Of a stretch of DNA of 64,000 nt, positions 50,801 through 63,619 are shown in pieces. The position numbers were made by a program, and so were the translations under genes. Positions within the stretch are counted from its first letter, which is position 1, and each line of letters begins with the position of its first letter. Source of the DNA: Cladorhizidae sp. MBARI D1340-BT2 (lineage: Eukaryota > Porifera > Demospongiae > Poecilosclerida > Cladorhizidae); contig JAQNBH010000013.1 of assembly GCA_028752905.1 (NCBI GenBank), forward strand, positions 20,457,477 through 20,521,476. The letters run 5' to 3'. The notes below the pieces were generated by a model that was not told the origin of the DNA, did no database searches, and saw only the letters and a program-made list of their open reading frames with translations.

Positions 50801-52591
50801 CTATCCGGTGATATAAAAATTATCTTTTTTGGATAAAGTTTAGAAAAGTTATGAGCTTTACGGCCAAAAAACAAGATTTTTGGGGGGAAAATGAGAAACA
50901 TATAGACCAAATTAGGGCAAATATCAAGATAGAGAACACATAATGAAACCTATCATTCGAATCATATCAAGTCCATTACAGTGAAGTGTGCAGAATATAT
51001 GGATGTTTGTATCAAGAAAGAGCACTTAGAGAGTCCTATCTTAATAGCTTTACATCAAGTCTATTCAGTGAAGTGTGGATAATCTACGAAGCTAACATGT
51101 TTAGCATCAAGTAAGAGTACAATTCATAACTGCCCTAATTAACAAGACCATGTCCCAGATTTTGTCAACTGATAGAGAAGGCCCTTATCTGCAACATGTC
51201 AACAGATTATCAATAAATGTAGTGGTTTTTCACTGGCAGGCCACCGCTTTGGCAACTGGAAAACGCCAGGAAATATCGCAAACCTTACCACTTCAAATCA
51301 CCATAACTTGCTAATACTTAGAGTACTCAAACTTTTGGCACGTATAAAAGACAGATAATTAGAAGGGCTATCCGGTGATATAAAAATTATCTTTTTTGGG
51401 TAAAGTGTAGAACAGTTATGAGCTTTACGGCCAAAAAACAAGATTTTTGGGGGGAAAATGAGAAACATATAGACCAAATTAGGGCAAATATCAAGATAGA
51501 GAACACATAATGAAACCTATCATTCGAATCATATCAAGTCCATTACAGTGAAGTTTGCAGAATATTATGGATGTTTGATATCAACAGAGAGCACAGGGAG
51601 AGACCAATCTTAATAGCTATATATCAAGTTTATTCAGTGAAGTGTGGAGAATCTATGAAGCTAACCTGTCTAGCATCAAGATAGAGAACACATAGAGAAA
51701 CCTATCATTCGAGTCATATCAAGTCCATTACAGTGAAGTATGCATAATAAATGGGTTTTTGGTATCAACAGAGAGCACAGAGAGAGACCTGTCTTAATAG
51801 CTATATATCAATGAAGTTTGGAGAATCCATGAAGCTAACATATTTAGCATCAAGAGAGAGCAGAGAGAAACCTATCTTGTGATTCTATCAAGTCCATTAC
51901 TGTGAAGTATGCAGAATATACGGATGTTTGGTATCAAGAGAGAGAACAGAGAGAGGCCTACCTTTAGAGCTATATATCAAGTCTATTAATTGAAGTGTAG
52001 AGAATCTATGAAGCTAACATGTTTAGCACAAGATAGAGAACACTGAGAGATACCTATCTTGCAAGTCCATTACAGTGAAGGGTGCAGAATATATGGATGT
52101 TTGGTATCAAGAGAGAGCACTTAGAGAGTCCTATCTTAATAGCTATACATCAAGTCTATTCAGTGAAGTGTGGATAATCTACGAAGCTAACATGTTTACC
52201 ATCAAGTAAGAGTACAATTCATAACTGCCCTAATTAACAAGACCAAAGTCCCAGATTTTGTCAACTGATAGAGAAGGCCCTTATCTGCAACATATCAACA
52301 GATTATCAATAAATGTAGTGGTTTTTCACTGGCAGGCCACCGCTTTGGCAACTGGAAAACGCCAGGAAATATCGCAAACCTTACCACTTCAAATCGCCAT
52401 AACTTGCTAATACTTAGAGTACTCAAAAATGTGGCACTTACAAAAGACAGATAATTAGAAGGGCTATCCGGTGATATAAAAATTATCTTTTTTGGATAAA
52501 GTGTAGAACAGTTATGAGCTTTACGGCAAAAAAACAAGATTTTTGGGGGGGAAATGAGAAACATATAGACCAAATTAGGGCAAATATCAAG
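44852..52591 (+). repeat. Super-repeat W, copy 2, expanded (7740 bp)
   Basis: The order is X 44852-45945, Y1 45946-47606, Y2 47607-49267, Y3 49268-50928 and Z 50929-52591. It exceeds the flanking copies by exactly one 1661-bp Y unit. Y2 has GTGTAAAACAG and G7A3 like Y3, but keeps CATACGAATC and GGCAAAAAAAC. Y3 alone has CATATGAATC (49860). All I blocks from 47222 to 52207 fall 7740 bp after a counterpart in 39482-44467. Confidence 0.85.
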
Positions 52592-55500
52592 ATAGAGAAC
52601 ACATAATGAAACCTATCATACGAATCATATCAAGTCCATTACAGTGAAGTGTGCAGAATATATGGATGTTTGTATCAAGAGAGAGCACTTAGAGAGTCCT
52701 ATCTTAATAGCTTTACATCAAGTCTATTCAGTGAAGTGTGGATAATCTACGAAGCTAACATGTTTAGCATCAAGATAGAGAACACATAGAGAAACCTATC
52801 CTTCGAGTCATATCAAGACCATTACAGTGAAGTGTGCATAATAAATGGATTTTTGGTATCAACAGAGAGCACAGAGAGAGACCTGTCTTAATAGCTATAT
52901 ATCAATGAAGTTTGGAGAATCCATGAAGCTAACATATTTAGCATCAAGAGAGAGCAGAGAGAAACCTATCTTGTGATTCTATCAAGTCCATTACTGTGAA
53001 GTATGCAGAATATACGGATGTTTGGTATCAAGAGAGAGAACAGAGAGAGGCCTACCTTTAGAGCTATATATCAAGTCTATTAATTGAAGTGTAGAGAATC
53101 TATGAAGCTAACATGTTTAGCACAAGATAGAGAACACTGAGAGATACCTATCTTGCAAGTCCATTACAGTGAAGTGTGCAGAATATATGGATGTTTGGTA
53201 TCAAGAGAGAGCACTTAGAGAGTCCTATCTTAATAGCTATACATCAACTCTATTCAGTGAAGTGTGGATAATCTACGAAGCTAACATGTTTACCATCAAG
53301 TAAGAGTACAATTCATAACTGCCCTAATTAACAAGACCAAAGTCCCAGATTTTGTCAACTGATAGAGAAGGCCCTTATCTGCAACATATCAACAGATTAT
53401 CAATAAATGTAGTGGTTTTTCACTGGCAGGCCACCGCTTTGGCAACTGGAAAACGCCAGGAAATATCGCAAACCTTACCACTTCAAATCACCATAACTTG
53501 CTAATACTTAGAGTACTCAAAAATTTGGCACGTACAAAAGACAGATAATTAGAAGGGCTATCCGGTGATATAAAAATTATCTTTTTTGGATAAAGTTTAG
53601 AAAAGTTATGAGCTTTACGGCAAAAAAACAAGATTTTTGGGGGGAAAATGAGAAACATATAGACCAAATTAGGGCAAATATCAAGATAGAGAACACATAA
53701 TGAAACCTATCATTCGAATCATATCAAGTCCATTACAGTGAAGTGTGCAGAATATATGGATGTTTGTATCAAGAAAGAGCACTTAGAGAGTCCTATCTTA
53801 ATAGCTTTACATCAAGTCTATTCAGTGAAGTGTGGATAATCTACGAAGCTAACATGTTTAGCATCAAGTAAGAGTACAATTCATAACTGCCCTAATTAAC
53901 AAGACCATGTCCCAGATTTTGTCAACTGATAGAGAAGGCCCTTATCTGCAACATGTCAACAGATTATCAATAAATGTAGTGGTTTTTCACTGGCAGGCCA
54001 CCGCTTTGGCAACTGGAAAACGCCAGGAAATATCGCAAACCTTACCACTTCAAATCATCATAACTTGCTAATACTTAGAGTACTCAAACTTTTGGCACGT
54101 ATAAAAGACAGATAATTAGAAGGGCTATCCGGTGATATAAAAATTATCTTTTTTGGGTAAAGTGTAGAACAGTTATGAGCTTTACGGCAAAAAAACAAGA
54201 TTTTTGGGGGGAAAATGAGAAACATATAGTCCAAATTAGGGCAAATATCAAGATAGAGAACACATAATGAAACCTATCATACGAATCATATCAAGTCCAT
54301 TACAGTGAAGTGTGCAGAATATATGGATGTTTGTATCAAGAGAGAGCACTTAGAGAGTCCTATCTTAATAGCTTTACATCAAGTCTATTCAGTGAAGTGT
54401 GGATAATCTACGAAGCTAACATGTTTAGCATCAAGATAGAGAACACATAGAGAAACCTATCCTTCGAGTCATATCAAGACCATTACAGTGAAGTGTGCAT
54501 AATAAATGGATTTTTGGTATCAACAGAGAGCACAGAGAGAGACCTGTCTTAATAGCTATATATCAATGAAGTTTGGAGAATCCATGAAGCTAACATATTT
54601 AGCATCAAGAGAGAGCAGAGAGAAACCTATCTTGTGATTCTATCAAGTCCATTACTGTGAAGTATGCAGAATATACGGATGTTTGGTATCAAGAGAGAGA
54701 ACAGAGAGAGGCCTACCTTTAGAGCTATATATCAAGTCTATTAATTGAAGTGTAGAGAATCTATGAAGCTAATATGTTTAGCACAAGATAGAGAACACTG
54801 AGAGATACCTATCTTGCAAGTCCATTACAGTGAAGTGTGCAGAATATATGGATGTTTGGTATCAAGAGAGAGCACTTAGAGAGTCCTATCTTAATAGCTA
54901 TACATCAACTCTATTCAGTGAAGTGTGGATAATCTACGAAGCTAACATGTTTACCATCAAGTAAGAGTACAATTCATAACTGCCCTAATTAACAAGACCA
55001 AAGTCCCAGATTTTGTCAACTGATAGAGAAGGCCCTTATCTGCAACATATCAACAGATTATCAATAAATGTAGTGGTTTTTCACTGGCAGGCCACCGCTT
55101 TGGCAACTGGAAAACGCCAGGAAATATCGCAAACCTTACCACTTCAAATCACCATAACTTGCTAATACTTAGAGTACTCAAAAATTTGGCACGTACAAAA
55201 GACAGATAATTAGAAGGGCTATCCGGTGATATAAAAATTATCTTTTTTGGATAAAGTTTAGAAAAGTTATGAGCTTTACGGCAAAAAAACAAGATTTTTG
55301 GGGGGAAAATGAGAAACATATAGACCAAATTAGGGCAAATATCAAGATAGAGAACACATAATGAAACCTATCATTCGAATCATATCAAGTCCATTACAGT
55401 GAAGTGTGCAGAATATATGGATGTTTGTATCAAGAAAGAGCACTTAGAGAGTCCTATCTTAATAGCTTTACATCAAGTCTATTCAGTGAAGTGTGGATAA

Positions 55501-58500
55501 TCTACGAAGCTAACATGTTTAGCATCAAGTAAGAGTACAATTCATAACTGCCCTAATTAACAAGACCATGTCCCAGATTTTGTCAACTGATAGAGAAGGC
55601 CCTTATCTGCAACATGTCAACAGATTATCAATAAATGTAGTGGTTTTTCACTGGCAGGCCACCGCTTTGGCAACTGGAAAACGCCAGGAAATATCGCAAA
55701 CCTTACCACTTCAAATCATCATAACTTGCTAATACTTAGAGTACTCAAACTTTTGGCACGTATAAAAGACAGATAATTAGAAGGGCTATCCGGTGATATA
55801 AAAATTATCTTTTTGGGGTAAAGTGTAAAACAGTTATGAGCTTTACGGCAAAAAAACAAGATTTTTGGGGGGGAAATGAGAAACATATAGACCAAATTAG
55901 GGCAAATATCAAGATAGAGAACACATAATGAAACCTATCATATGAATCATATCAAGTCCATTACAGTGAAGTGTGCAGAATATATGGATGTTTGTATCAA
56001 GAGAGAGCACTTAGAGAGTCCTATCTTAATAGCTTTACATCAAGTCTATTCAGTGAAGTGTGGATAATCTACGAAGCTAACATGTTTAGCATCAAGATAG
56101 AGAACACATAGAGAAACCTATCCTTCGAGTCATATCAAGACCATTACAGTGAAGTGTGCATAATAAATGGATTTTTGGTATCAACAGAGAGCACAGAGAG
56201 AGACCTGTCTTAATAGCTATATATCAATGAAGTTTGGAGAATCCATGAAGCTAACATATTTAGCATCAAGAGAGAGCAGAGAGAAACCTATCTTGTGATT
56301 CTATCAAGTCCATTACTGTGAAGTATGCAGAATATACGGATGTTTGGTATCAAGAGAGAGAACAGAGAGAGGCCTACCTTTAGAGCTATATATCAAGTCT
56401 ATTAATTGAAGTGTAGAGAATCTATGAAGCTAATATGTTTAGCACAAGATAGAGAACACTGAGAGATACCTATCTTGCAAGTCCATTACAGTGAAGTGTG
56501 CAGAATATATGGATGTTTGGTATCAAGAGAGAGCACTTAGAGAGTCCTATCTTAATAGCTATACATCAACTCTATTCAGTGAAGTGTGGATAATCTACGA
56601 AGCTAACATGTTTACCATCAAGTAAGAGTACAATTCATAACTGCCCTAATTAACAAGACCAAAGTCCCAGATTTTGTCAACTGATAGAGAAGGCCCTTAT
56701 CTGCAACATATCAACAGATTATCAATAAATGTAGTGGTTTTTCACTGGCAGGCCACCGCTTTGGCAACTGGAAAACGCCAGGAAATATCGCAAACCTTAC
56801 CACTTCAAATCACCATAACTTGCTAATACTTAGAGTACTCAAAAATTTGGCACGTACAAAAGACAGATAATTAGAAGGGCTATCCGGTGATATAAAAATT
56901 ATCTTTTTTGGATAAAGTTTAGAAAAGTTATGAGCTTTACGGCCAAAAAACAAGATTTTTGGGGGGAAAATGAGAAACATATAGACCAAATTAGGGCAAA
57001 TATCAAGATAGAGAACACATAATGAAACCTATCATTCGAATCATATCAAGTCCATTACAGTGAAGTGTGCAGAATATATGGATGTTTGTATCAAGAAAGA
57101 GCACTTAGAGAGTCCTATCTTAATAGCTTTACATCAAGTCTATTCAGTGAAGTGTGGATAATCTACGAAGCTAACATGTTTAGCATCAAGTAAGAGTACA
57201 ATTCATAACTGCCCTAATTAACAAGACCATGTCCCAGATTTTGTCAACTGATAGAGAAGGCCCTTATCTGCAACATGTCAACAGATTATCAATAAATGTA
57301 GTGGTTTTTCACTGGCAGGCCACCGCTTTGGCAACTGGAAAACGCCAGGAAATATCGCAAACCTTACCACTTCAAATCACCATAACTTGCTAATACTTAG
57401 AGTACTCAAACTTTTGGCACGTATAAAAGACAGATAATTAGAAGGGCTATCCGGTGATATAAAAATTATCTTTTTTGGGTAAAGTGTAGAACAGTTATGA
57501 GCTTTACGGCCAAAAAACAAGATTTTTGGGGGGAAAATGAGAAACATATAGACCAAATTAGGGCAAATATCAAGATAGAGAACACATAATGAAACCTATC
57601 ATTCGAATCATATCAAGTCCATTACAGTGAAGTTTGCAGAATATTATGGATGTTTGATATCAACAGAGAGCACAGGGAGAGACCAATCTTAATAGCTATA
57701 TATCAAGTTTATTCAGTGAAGTGTGGAGAATCTATGAAGCTAACCTGTCTAGCATCAAGATAGAGAACACATAGAGAAACCTATCATTCGAGTCATATCA
57801 AGTCCATTACAGTGAAGTATGCATAATAAATGGGTTTTTGGTATCAACAGAGAGCACAGAGAGAGACCTGTCTTAATAGCTATATATCAATGAAGTTTGG
57901 AGAATCCATGAAGCTAACATATTTAGCATCAAGAGAGAGCAGAGAGAAACCTATCTTGTGATTCTATCAAGTCCATTACTGTGAAGTATGCAGAATATAC
58001 GGATGTTTGGTATCAAGAGAGAGAACAGAGAGAGGCCTACCTTTAGAGCTATATATCAAGTCTATTAATTGAAGTGTAGAGAATCTATGAAGCTAACATG
58101 TTTAGCACAAGATAGAGAACACTGAGAGATACCTATCTTGCAAGTCCATTACAGTGAAGGGTGCAGAATATATGGATGTTTGGTATCAAGAGAGAGCACT
58201 TAGAGAGTCCTATCTTAATAGCTATACATCAAGTCTATTCAGTGAAGTGTGGATAATCTACGAAGCTAACATGTTTACCATCAAGTAAGAGTACAATTCA
58301 TAACTGCCCTAATTAACAAGACCAAAGTCCCAGATTTTGTCAACTGATAGAGAAGGCCCTTATCTGCAACATATCAACAGATTATCAATAAATGTAGTGG
58401 TTTTTCACTGGCAGGCCACCGCTTTGGCAACTGGAAAACGCCAGGAAATATCGCAAACCTTACCACTTCAAATCGCCATAACTTGCTAATACTTAGAGTA

Positions 58501-58670
58501 CTCAAAAATGTGGCACTTACAAAAGACAGATAATTAGAAGGGCTATCCGGTGATATAAAAATTATCTTTTTTGGATAAAGTGTAGAACAGTTATGAGCTT
58601 TACGGCAAAAAAACAAGATTTTTGGGGGGGAAATGAGAAACATATAGACCAAATTAGGGCAAATATCAAG
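52592..58670 (+). repeat. Super-repeat W, copy 3 (6079 bp)
   Basis: The order is X 52592-53685, Y1 53686-55346, Y3 55347-57007 and Z 57008-58670. Y3 again carries CATATGAATC (55939) and the GGCCAAAAAAC tract. A private TTTTTGGGGTAAAG occurs near 55811. The Z unit ends with the same AAATCGCCAT/CACTTAC I block as the other two copies. Confidence 0.85.
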
Positions 58671-59764
58671 ATAGAGAACACATAATGAAACCTATCATTC
58701 GAATCATATCAAGTCCATTACAGTGAAGTGTGCAGAATATATGGATGTTTGTATCAAGAGAGAGCACTTAGAGAGTCCTATCTTAATAGCTTTACATCAA
58801 GTCTATTCAGTGAAGTGTGGATAATCTACGAAGCTAACATGTTTAGCATCAAGATAGAGAACACATAGAGAAACCTATCCTTCGAGTCATATCAAGTCCA
58901 TTACAGTGAAGTGTGCATAATAAATGGATTTTTGGTATCAACAGAGAGCACAGAGAGAGACCTGTCTTAATAGCTATATATCAATGAAGTTTGGAGAATC
59001 CATGAAGCTTACATATTTAGCATCAAGAGAGAGCAGAGAGAAACCTATCTTGTGATTCTATCAAGTCCATTACTGTGAAGTATGCAGAATATACAGATGT
59101 TTGGTATCAAGAGAGAGAACAGAGAGAGGACTACCTTTAGAGCTATATATCAAGTCTATTAATTGAAGTGTAGAGAATCTATGAAGCTAACATGTTTAGC
59201 TCAAGATAGAGAACACTGAGAGATACCTATCTTGCAAGTCCATTACAGTGAAGTGTGCAGAATATATGGATGTTTGATATCAAGAGAGAGCACTTAGAGA
59301 GTCCTATCTTAATAGCTATACATCAAGTCTATTCAGTGAAGTGTGGATAATCTACGAAGCTAACATGTTTAGCATCAAGTAAGAGTACAATTCATAACTG
59401 CCCTAATTAACAAGACCAAAGTCCCAGATTTTGTCAACTGATAGAGAAGGCCCTTATCTCCAACATGTCAACAGATTATCAATAAATGTAGTGGTTTTTC
59501 ACTGGCAGGCCACCGCTTTGGCAACTGGAAAACGCCAGGAAATATCGCAAACCTTACCACTTCAAATCACCATAACTTGCTAATACTTAGAGTACTCAAA
59601 ATTTTGGCACGTACAAAAGACAGATAATTAGAAGGGCTATCCGGTGATATAAAAATTATCTTTTTTGGGTAAAGTGTAGAAAAGTTATGAGATTTACGGC
59701 CAAAAAAAAAGATTTTTGTGGGAAAAATGAGAAACATATAGACCAAATTAGGGCAAATATCAAG
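58671..59764 (+). repeat. Diverged lineage, fourth copy (m1-m3'-m4'-m5''-I'')
   Basis: 1094 bp, with I'' at 59380. m1 reads CATTCGAATC, not the CATACGAATC of the W units. m3' has GAAGCTTACATATT and m4' has TATACAGATG, so the sequence switches back to the lineage of 14.9-17.7 kb and 25.5-31.6 kb. Confidence 0.86.
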
Positions 59765-60860
59765 ATAGAGAACACATAATGAAACCTATCATTCGAATCA
59801 TATCAAGTCCATTACAGTGAAGTTTGCAGAATATTATGGATGTTTGATATCAACAGAGAGCACAGGGAGAGACCAATCTTAATAGATATATATCAAGTTT
59901 ATTCAGTGAAGTGTGGAGAATCTATGAAGCTAACCTGTCTAGCATCAAGATAGAGAACACATAGAGAAACCTATCATTCGAGTCATATCAAGTCCATTAC
60001 AGTGAAGTATGCATAATAAATGTTTTTTTTGTATCAACAGAGAGCACAGAGAGAGACCTGTCTTAATAGCTATATATCAATGAAGTTTGGAGAATCCATG
60101 AAGCTAACATATTTAGCATCAAGAGAGAGCAGAGAGAAACCTATCTTGTGATTCTATCAAGTCCATTACTGTGAAGTATGCAAAATATACGGATGTTTGG
60201 TATCAAGAGAGAGAACAGAGAGAGGCCTACCTTTAGAGCTATATATCAAGTCTATTAATTGAAGTGTAGAGAATCTATGAAGCTAACATGTTTAGCACAA
60301 GATAGAGAACACTGAGAGATACCTATCTTGCAAGTCCATTACAGTGAAGTGTGCAGAATATATGGATGTTTGGTATCAAGAGAGAGCACTTAGAGAGTCC
60401 TATCTTAATAGCTATACATCAACTCTATTCAGTGAAGTGTGGATAATCTACGAAGCTAACATGTTTACCATCAAGTAAGAGTACAATTCATAACTGCCCT
60501 AATTAACAAGACCAAAGTCCCAGATTTTGTCAACTGATAGAGAAGGCCCTTATCTGCAACATATCAACAGATTATCAATAAATGTAGTGGTTTTTCACTG
60601 GCAGGCCACCGCTTTGGCAACTGGAAAACGCCAGGAAATATCGCAAACCTTACCACTTCAAATCACCATAACTTGCTAATACTTAGAGTACTCAAAAATT
60701 TGGCACGTACAAAAGACAGATAATTAGAAGGGCTATCAGGTGATATAAAAATTATCTTTTTTGAATAAAGTTTAGAAAAGTTATGAGCTTTACGGCAAAA
60801 AAAAAAGATTTTTGGGGGGAAAATGAGAAACATATAGACCAAATTAGGGCAAATATCAAG
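59765..60860 (+). repeat. Short HOR m2-m3-m4-m5'-Ib', fourth copy
   Basis: 1096 bp, with its I block at 60476. It shares AATAGATATA, TGCAAAATATACGG and ATCAGGTG with the other three, but its homopolymer tract is G6A4 as at 9559, not G7A3. Confidence 0.86.
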
Positions 60861-62524
60861 ATAGAGAACACATAATGAAACCTATCATTCGAATCATATC
60901 AAGTCCATTACAGTGAAGTGTGCAGAATATATGGATGTTTGTATCAAGAGAGAGCACTTAGAGAGTCCTATGTTAATAGCTTTACATCAAGTCTATTCAG
61001 TGAAGTGTGGATAATCTACGAAGCTAACATGTTTAGCATCAAGTAAGAGTACAATTCATAACTGCCCTAATTAACAAGACCATGTCCCAGATTTTGTCAA
61101 CTGATAGAGAAGGCCCTTATCTGCAAGTATGTCAACAGATTATCAATAAATGTAGTGGTTTTTCACTGGCAGGCCACCGCTTTGGCAACTGGAAAACGCC
61201 AGGAAATATCGCAAACCTTACCACTTCAAATCACCATAACTTGCTAATACTTAGAGAACTCAAACTTTTGGCACGTACAAAAGACAGATAATTAGAAGGG
61301 CTATCCGGTGATATAAAAATTATCTTTTTTGGGTAAAGTGTAGAACAGTTATGAGCTTTACGGCAAAAAAACAAGATTTTTGGGGGGAAAATGAGAAACA
61401 TATAGTCCAAATTAGGGCAAATATCAAGATAGAGAACACATAATGAAACCTATCATTCGAATCATATCAAGTCCATTACAGTGAAGTTTGCAGAATATTA
61501 TGGATGTTTGATATCAACAGAGAGCACAGGGAGAGACCAATCTTAATAGCTATATATCAAGTTTATTCAGTGAAGTGTGGAGAATCTATGAAGCTAACCT
61601 GTCTAGCATCAAGATAGAGAACACATAGAGAAACCTATCATTCGAGTCATATCAAGTCCATTACAGTGAAGTATGCATAATAAATGTTTTTTTTGTATCA
61701 ACAGAGAGCACAGAGAGAGACCTGTCTTAATAGCTATATATCAATGAAGTTTGGAGAATCCATGAAGCTAACATATTTAGCATCAAGAGAGAGCAGAGAG
61801 AAACCTATCTTGTGATTCTATCAAGTCCATTACTGTGAAGTATGCAGAATATACGGATGTTTGGTATCAAGAGAGAGAACAGAGAGAGGCCTACCTTTAG
61901 AGCTATATATCAAGTCTATTAATTGAAGTGTAGAGAATCTATGAAGCTAACATGTTTAGCACAAGATAGAGAACACTGAGAGATACCTATCTTGCAAGTC
62001 CATTACAGTGAAGGGTGCAGAATATATGGATGTTTGGTATCAAGAGAGAGCACTTAGAGAGTCCTATCTTAATAGCTATACATCAAGTCTATTCAGTGAA
62101 GTGTGGATAATCTACGAAGCTAACATGTTTACCATCAAGTAAGAGTACAATTCATAACTGCCCTAATTAACAAGACCAAAGTCCCAGATTTTGTCAACTG
62201 ATAGAGAAGGCCCTTATCTGCAACATATCAACAGATTATCAATAAATGTAGTGGTTTTTCACTGGCAGGCCACCGCTTTGGCAACTGGAAAACGCCAGGA
62301 AATATCGCAAACCTTACCACTTCAAATCGTCATAACTTGCTAATACTTAGAGTACTCAAAAATGTGGCACGTACAAAAGACAGATAATTAGAAGGGCTAT
62401 CCGGTGATATTAAAATTATCTTTTTTGGGTAAAGTGTAGAACAGTTATGAGCTTTACGGCAAAAAAACAAGATTTTTGGGGGGAAAATGAGAAACATATA
62501 GACCAAATTAGGGCAAATATCAAG
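60861..62524 (+). repeat. Canonical HOR with altered I blocks
   Basis: 1664 bp. The Ia at 61044 carries a private change (CTGCAAGTATGTCAAC near 61121, one base longer than CTGCAACATGTCAAC). The closing I block at 62140 has a b head (ACCAAAGTCC, CAACATATC, AAATCGTCAT, AAAATGTGG) and an a tail (GGGTAAAGTGTAGAACAG), with a private GATATTAAAA. m2, not m1, follows. Confidence 0.86.
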
Positions 62525-63619
62525 ATAGAGAACACATAATGAAACCTATCATTCGAATCATATCAAGTCCATTACAGTGAAGTTTGCAGAATATTATGGA
62601 TGTTTGATATCAACAGAGAGCACAGGGAGAGACCAATCTTAATAGCTATATATCAAGTTTATTCAGTGAAGTGTGGAGAATCTATGAAGCTAACCTGTCT
62701 AGCATCAAGATAGAGAACACATAGAGAAACCTATCATTCGAGTCATATCAAGTCCATTACAGTGAAGTATGCATAATAAATGTTTTTTTTGTATCAACAG
62801 AGAGCACAGAGAGAGACCTGTCTTAATAGCTATATATCAATGAAGTTTGGAGAATCCATGAAGCTAACATATTTAGCATCAAGAGAGAGCAGAGAGAAAC
62901 CTATCTTGTGATTCTATCAAGTCCATTACTGTGAAGTATGCAGAATATACGGATGTTTGGTATCAAGAGAGAGAACAGAGAGAGGCCTACCTTTAGAGCT
63001 ATATATCAAGTCTATTAATTGAAGTGTAGAGAATCTATGAAGCTAACATGTTTAGCACAAGATAGAGAACACTGAGAGATACCTATCTTGCAAGTCCATT
63101 ACAGTGAAGTGTGCAGAATATATGGATGTTTGGTATCAAGAGAGAGCACTTAGAGAGTCCTATCTTAATAGCTATACATCAACTCTATTCAGTGAAGTGT
63201 GGATAATCTACGAAGCTAACATGTTTACCATCAAGTAAGAGTACAATTCATAACTGCCCTAATTAACAAGACCATGTCCCAGATTTTGTCAACTGATAGA
63301 GAAGGCCCTTATCTGCAACATGTCAACAGATTATCAATAAATGTAGTGGTTTTTCACTGGCAGGCCACCGCTTTGGCAACTGGAAAACGCCAGGAAATAT
63401 CGCAAACCTTACCACTTCAAATCACCATAACTTACTAATACTTAGAGTACTCAAACTTTTGGCACGTACAAAAGACAGATAATTAGAAGGGCTATCCGAT
63501 GATATAAAAATTATCTTTTTTGGATAAAGTTTAGAAAAGTTATGAGCTTTACGGCAAAAAAACAAGATTTTTGGGGGGAAAATGAGAAACATATAGACCA
63601 AATTAGGGCAAATATCAAG
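62525..63619 (+). repeat. Short HOR m2-m3-m4-m5'-I (a head)
   Basis: 1095 bp. This is the only place where a type a head (ACCATGTCC, CAACATGTC) follows an m5' monomer. The tail from CCGATGATAT and GGATAAAGTTTAGAAAAG is type b. A private ACTTACTAATAC replaces ACTTGCTAATAC near 63430. Confidence 0.85.

Noticed and set aside
61082..61291. A 69-codon plus-strand open frame
   Set aside because: It appears in only one of 75 I blocks, because of a private one-base insertion near 61127. A real gene would not depend on a single aberrant copy.
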